From: Planctomycetota bacterium
Lineage (GTDB): Bacteria > Planctomycetota > PUPC01 > JABMSA01
Length of the DNA: 8,608 bases
Direction of reading: 5' to 3'
NCBI GenBank assembly: GCA_013202185.1
Contig: JABMSA010000646.1
Location: 1 to 8,608, forward strand
Shown here: positions 5,469 through 8,608 of the stretch, one piece after another
Layout of the letters: each line of letters starts with the position of its first letter
Position numbering within the stretch: position 1 is the first letter of the stretch
The notes under the pieces: model-generated
What the model saw: the letters and a program-made list of their open reading frames with translations, nothing else
Told to the model about the DNA's origin: nothing
Databases searched by the model: none
Position numbers and translations under genes: made by a program

Positions 5469-7458
5469 GTTCCGCTTCCTGCCACAGATCATCAGCTTCC
5501 GTTTTTGCTGGAAGCTCCACTGTAAACTGCGAGCCCTTTCCTATCTCGCTCTCGACGTGGATGTGCCCGCCGTGGTCGCTAATGAACCTGTGGCTAATGG
5601 CCAGGCCGAGTCCGGTCCCGGTGCCGGGCGCCTTGGTGGTGAAGAACGGGTCGAATATCTTCTCATGGCGTTTCTTCGGAATTCCGATGCCGCTGTCCCT
5701 GAAGGTTATGGCGATTAGGTTTGCCGCCGGATCATAATTATTTGTAACGTGCAACGTTCCACCTTCCGGCATAGCCTCTATGGCGTTCATGCAGATGTTG
5801 ACAAATACCTGCTCAATCCGGTGGCGATCGACCCGGATGGCAGGAAGGTCCCGCTGCAGCCGCTTTTCAACCGTGACTTTCTGAATCAGGACCTGGTTCT
5901 GTATCATTTCAAGGACATGCACGATTATGTCATTCATATTTACGGGAATTCTGGTTGAAGCTCTTTCGCGCGCAAAATCCAAGAGATCCCGCACTATCTG
6001 GCGACACCGCTCTCCGGCTTCAACAATAAGATTGAGTTGCCGATTAAGTTCCTCTCCTTCGCCGACCCTTTTCCTCAGCAGGTGCGCGTACGTGAGTACC
6101 GCCGTAAGCGGGTTATTGAGTTCGTGGGCAACGCCCGCGACCAACTGTCCCAGCGATGCGAGCTTGCCAGCACGGGCGATCTGCCTCCGGGTGTCTTCGG
6201 CCTCTCTTGCCAGTTCTTTCTCGTGCGTGACGTCTTCGAGAAAGTGGATTGCCAGCGTGTTGGAGTCTCCAGATTCTATGCGGACACTCGATTGCCGTAT
6301 GGCAAGGAATCCCTCGTCCCCGGTCTGGTACTCGATTTCCTCATCAACGGTTTTGATTTTGGAAGAAAGAGAGGATATCAATTTCCGATACTGGTCGGCA
6401 TATCGAAAAAGGCCACCCAAATTCTTATTCAAGAGTTTCTCGCGCGGACACTTCAGCAGAGCGCAGGCAGCTGGATTCGCTTCGACAATAATTCCCTCAA
6501 GTGTGGTAATAACGGTGCCTACGGGAGAGTTTTCGTACCAGAATCGAAAAGTCTTCTCCGATTGGAGCAGTTCGCCTGTTCGCTGCGCGACCATATGCCG
6601 GAGATTATCCGACTGCCCCTCAATCTTGGCCCGAAGCTCCTCCTGTGCGCTCATGTCATAAAAAGTGCGAAGTTGAGCAATAGGTTCACCTCTGCTGTTA
6701 TGGATTAGAGAGGTTTTCATATGAACTAAGACCGAAACTCCGTCGAAACGACGCCGCAAAAGTTCCCCCGACCATGCTCCGTTCTTCAGCGTTGTAAACT
6801 CCATATCTCTTTCCAGCTGTTCCTGGCCCCGAACTGCGAAAGCACTCGCGTTAACTCCAAAGAGTTCGTCCTTGCTGCGGCCGACAAACTTGGCCTTTGC
6901 GGGATTGGCGTAGATAATCGTCCCCGCCAGATCAAGTAGTATTATGCAGTTTCCGCTCTGGTCGATAGCATCTAAGAGCAGATCGGCTTTTTGCTGGTGA
7001 GCTTCGGCGGACCTTAAATCCTTTACCAGATGGGAGGTAGGGCAGGTGTCCATGTTGGTCTGTTCAATGTTGATGCCTTGAATACCGATGAGCCTCTCTT
7101 TCTGCTGTATTACGTGACTGAGCATGACCACACGAATACTCATGCCGGCCTCGTTCGTGCGCTCCAGAGTATGTAAGATTCGTCCTTCAGTGAGAATCTT
7201 TTTTAGACAGGAACGCGCCGATGATTGACTTTTGAAAAAATCGCGCAAGGGCATGCCAATGCATTCTTGCGATGAGGACAATCCATAAAAGGAAGCGAAC
7301 TGCGAGTTGCAGTCCGTTACCTGCAGGTCGCGCATACATCTGGCCAGGGTGGCTTCAACGTCCGCAGCCTCGCTCATTGCTATGCCGTCGCCCGGCAGTT
7401 TAGCCCAAAATACTCCTTCGGTCTTGGTTTGGGCTTTGGTTTTCCTTGAATCCTGCAC
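5437..7458 (-). CDS. Soluble PAS-domain sensor histidine kinase
   Basis: A 673-residue kinase. The start is a GTG at 7456-7458 with AGGAA 6 nt upstream (7465-7469); a later in-frame ATG (residue 28) has no Shine-Dalgarno site. I see no membrane segment or signal peptide, so it senses a cytoplasmic signal. Three PAS-like domains come first: about 35-135 (VTDCNSQFASFYG), about 158-270 (IILLDLAGTIIYANPA) and about 300-412 (VITTLEGIIVEANPAA). A coiled linker lies at about 270-300 (EELRAKIEGQSDNLRHMVAQ). The dimerisation and phosphoacceptor segment contains H445 (GVAHELNNP). The catalytic domain has the N box around N558 (NICMNAIEAM), G1 DSGIGI (588-593), F box FDPFFTTK (602-609) and G2 GTGTGLGLA (612-620). 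All catalytic motifs are present. Its 3' end overlaps the sigma-54 activator gene by 32 bp. The ligand or cofactor of the PAS domains cannot be inferred. Confidence 0.95.
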   Translation of the reverse strand: MQDSRKTKAQTKTEGVFWAKLPGDGIAMSEAADVEATLARCMRDLQVTDCNSQFASFYGLSSSQECIGMPLRDFFKSQSSARSCLKKILTEGRILHTLERTNEAGMSIRVVMLSHVIQQKERLIGIQGINIEQTNMDTCPTSHLVKDLRSAEAHQQKADLLLDAIDQSGNCIILLDLAGTIIYANPAKAKFVGRSKDELFGVNASAFAVRGQEQLERDMEFTTLKNGAWSGELLRRRFDGVSVLVHMKTSLIHNSRGEPIAQLRTFYDMSAQEELRAKIEGQSDNLRHMVAQRTGELLQSEKTFRFWYENSPVGTVITTLEGIIVEANPAACALLKCPREKLLNKNLGGLFRYADQYRKLISSLSSKIKTVDEEIEYQTGDEGFLAIRQSSVRIESGDSNTLAIHFLEDVTHEKELAREAEDTRRQIARAGKLASLGQLVAGVAHELNNPLTAVLTYAHLLRKRVGEGEELNRQLNLIVEAGERCRQIVRDLLDFARERASTRIPVNMNDIIVHVLEMIQNQVLIQKVTVEKRLQRDLPAIRVDRHRIEQVFVNICMNAIEAMPEGGTLHVTNNYDPAANLIAITFRDSGIGIPKKRHEKIFDPFFTTKAPGTGTGLGLAISHRFISDHGGHIHVESEIGKGSQFTVELPAKTEADDLWQEAEHADTGGDLSH
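5475..5480 (-). promoter_or_regulatory. Ribosome binding site deciding the start of the sigma-54 activator gene
   Basis: AGGAAG on the minus strand, 6 nt before the ATG at 5468 and inside the kinase gene's 3' end. It favours this ATG over the in-frame ATG 24 nt upstream, whose only purine run is too close to the start. Confidence 0.6.
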
Positions 7459-7464
7459 AGTAAA

Positions 7465-7469
7465 TTCCT
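7465..7469 (-). promoter_or_regulatory. Ribosome binding site supporting the GTG start of the kinase gene
   Basis: AGGAA on the minus strand, 6 nt before the GTG at 7458. No comparable site precedes the next in-frame ATG, so the GTG is preferred. Confidence 0.55.
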
Positions 7470-7492
7470 ATCGATACGGAACTTAACGAAAA

Positions 7493-7502
7493 AAGACGTC
7501 TT
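7493..7502. repeat. 10-bp perfect palindrome in the leader of the kinase operon
   Basis: AAGACGTCTT is a perfect palindrome that falls at about +14 to +23 relative to the predicted sigma-70 transcription start. This position would suit an operator. A single short palindrome is weak evidence, and no second copy was noticed nearby. Confidence 0.2.
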
Positions 7503-7522
7503 CAACAACAAGCTGGACTCCT

Positions 7523-7551
7523 ATGATAGCGCAAACCCACCAAACTTTCAA
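7523..7551 (-). promoter_or_regulatory. Sigma-70 promoter for the kinase/regulator operon
   Basis: On the minus strand TTGAAA (7551-7546) and TATCAT (7528-7523) are separated by exactly 17 bp. Each matches the -35 and -10 consensus at five of six positions. The predicted start is near 7516, about 58 nt before the GTG of the kinase gene. This fits steady expression of the sensor pair, while their target operon uses sigma-54. Confidence 0.7.
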
Positions 7552-7831
7552 GATCGAAAAGAGCAACGAGAGGAGCCGGTTGCGTTGTTGGGATCTTCCC
7601 GATGGGGAACGAATTCTACTGTCCCTGCCTAAAACTCCATCCATCCAGGAGACGACAGGCGGCCGGGCTGTGTCATTGACGGAGGGCGTACTTCATGCTT
7701 CGGTCGAGTCAACGGGCGCCCGGTAGACGATCAGGGATGAGCCAGCAAGGAACGCAGGTGCTGTGGCATCAACCGCGATCGAGTTTGCGGAGGGACAGGC
7801 ACCCTCGGTAACGTTCATCTGCGCCGGTTTC
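7552..7831. other. Stretch without a supported gene between the DHODH-like gene and the kinase promoter
   Basis: Open frames run through here on both strands, but none has a convincing start, ribosome site or recognisable protein. The longest, on the minus strand, ends at 7693 and is a frame shadow of the DHODH-like gene. A small hairpin, GAGGG-N7-CCCTC (7790-7806), follows the DHODH stop by about 26 nt. It lacks a T-tract, so I do not call it an intrinsic terminator. Nothing else stands out. Confidence 0.5.
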
Positions 7832-8608
7832 TTACTGATGATCGGCGCCGACGGCCTCTTCAATGCTGGCAAACCCGTCGCGTTCCAGCAGAACAGAGAG
7901 CCCGCGGTTGATACGAGCAACCACCCCCGGCCCTCCGTAGACCATGCCGGTGAGTAATTGCACCGCGGCGGCGCCGAGACGTATCTTGCGGTAAGCATCT
8001 TCGGCCGTGAACACACCTCCTGCAGCGACGATACACTGTCGCCGCCGGTCGATGCGCCGATAGAGTTCCGCGAGTTGCTCATTGATGAGCCCTTCAACCG
8101 GTTTCCCGGCAACGGCCCCCGGCAGGTCGCGCCACGCTTCCTCGGGCGTCTGGAGGGGAACCACTTTACCGGGCGGCAGGTTGAGCATGAACCCCGACAC
8201 CACCTTGCAGCCCGCGGTCTCTGCAAGCATGCGGTCGAGCGCTTCCCCGCCACCCAGGGGCGAGATCTTCAGGAACACCGGACGGCTGATTCGCTCGGCT
8301 TCCAGGAGCGCGAGCAGCTTCCGTATCATGCCCGGTTCGCCAAAGAAATCGCGGCCCGTTTCGGTGTTCGGGCAGCTCAGGTTGTAGACGAGATAATCGG
8401 CTGCCTCCTTCAGCGCCCGAGTCGAACGAAGGTAGTCTTCGAAGACCTCTTCCTGACTGTCCGGAGGCGCGTCGGGGCCGCGGTTTGTTTTGACGATGTT
8501 GATGCCGATGGGAACGGCAATGGGACTGCGTCCGATACGGCGGCCAACGGCTTCCGCGCCATCGTTCTGGAGCCCATAATGGACAATGATGGCCCGGTCT
8601 TGAGGGAG
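7832..8608 (-). CDS. Dihydroorotate dehydrogenase-like FMN protein (class 2-like), C-terminal 258 residues, N-terminus beyond window
   Basis: The frame is open from the right window edge to a TAA at 7832-7834, and no start is visible, so the gene is cut at its 5' end. Family signs: GLQNDGAEAV near the visible start (class 2 enzymes have GFNNDGAEAV), PIGINIVKTN, a catalytic-loop motif NLSCPNT (nt 8366-8383), KISPLGGG, and a C-terminal FMN-phosphate region AAGGVFTAEDAYRKIRLGAAAVQLLTG followed by VYGGP and IEEAVGADH, as in membrane-associated class 2 PyrD. The family oxidises dihydroorotate to orotate in pyrimidine synthesis. Oddities: the catalytic-base position carries Cys (coded at 8372-8374), typical of class 1, where class 2 has Ser (NISSPN); and the class 2 GLSGRP motif is replaced by GAVAGKPVEG. 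It may be a divergent PyrD or a relative with another substrate. It has no evident link to the diaphorase operon. Confidence 0.85.
   Translation of the reverse strand, partial: LPQDRAIIVHYGLQNDGAEAVGRRIGRSPIAVPIGINIVKTNRGPDAPPDSQEEVFEDYLRSTRALKEAADYLVYNLSCPNTETGRDFFGEPGMIRKLLALLEAERISRPVFLKISPLGGGEALDRMLAETAGCKVVSGFMLNLPPGKVVPLQTPEEAWRDLPGAVAGKPVEGLINEQLAELYRRIDRRRQCIVAAGGVFTAEDAYRKIRLGAAAVQLLTGMVYGGPGVVARINRGLSVLLERDGFASIEEAVGADHQ

Noticed and set aside
5468..5492. Upstream ATG start for the sigma-54 activator
   Set aside because: Its only purine run is 3 nt from the ATG, and the extra eight residues precede a normal receiver start. The ATG at 5468 has a well-spaced AGGAAG.
7050..7458. Several cysteines in the first PAS domain of the kinase as a possible redox or Fe-S sensor
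   Set aside because: C50 and C66 fall at positions where cysteine is common in PAS sequences (xCNxxF, ExCIG), and there is no paired ligand spacing, so no cofactor can be claimed.
7693..8253. 186-codon minus-strand frame overlapping the DHODH-like gene and running past its stop
   Set aside because: Within the overlap the DHODH frame has the family motifs and this one has none. The DHODH protein already ends with the expected AVGADH-type tail, so there is no sign of a frameshift.
1..8608. CRISPR arrays, insertion sequences, tRNA or rRNA genes
   Set aside because: No regularly spaced repeats, transposase motifs, terminal inverted repeats or RNA gene signatures were seen on either strand.

Overview
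The window comes from the chromosome of a bacterium that is most likely anaerobic. It carries a flavin- and iron-sulfur-dependent NAD(P)H diaphorase operon of the hydrogenase (HndABCD/HydABC) or NAD-linked formate dehydrogenase type, under two-component and sigma-54 control. Every gene I can support lies on the minus strand. Base composition is moderately GC-rich and Shine-Dalgarno sites are clear (AGGAG-type, 5 to 8 nt before the start). Three of the six genes whose starts are visible begin with GTG. The use of sigma-54 points to a lineage such as delta-type proteobacteria, Planctomycetota or Omnitrophota, but I cannot assign a phylum from this sequence.

Layout in transcription order, from high to low coordinates. 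At the right edge (7832-8608) is the C-terminal part of a dihydroorotate dehydrogenase-like flavoenzyme, cut by the window end. About 370 bp without a gene follows; it holds a good sigma-70 promoter (7523-7551). Next come a soluble three-PAS histidine kinase (5437-7458) and an overlapping NtrC-type sigma-54 activator (4056-5468). A 405-bp non-coding stretch (3651-4055) then carries two near-perfect sigma-54 (-24/-12) promoters, a cluster of inverted repeats upstream of them, and GC-rich hairpins in the leader.

The operon downstream of those promoters starts with an unusual fusion: a response-regulator receiver domain joined to a four-cluster [4Fe-4S] ferredoxin of the DmsB/HybA/CooF type (2601-3650). 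It overlaps a NuoE-like [2Fe-2S] subunit (2152-2604) by four bases. A NuoF/HndC-like FMN/NADH subunit follows (263-2137), then the start of a [2Fe-2S] NuoG/HndD/FdhA-like subunit (1-276), cut by the left edge.

Inferred circuit: the kinase senses a cytoplasmic signal and phosphorylates the NtrC-type regulator, which activates the two sigma-54 promoters and so induces the diaphorase complex. The same kinase could also phosphorylate the receiver on the ferredoxin. That would place post-translational phospho-control directly on an electron-transfer subunit of the enzyme whose transcription the kinase also controls. This receiver-ferredoxin fusion is the most interesting thing in the window.
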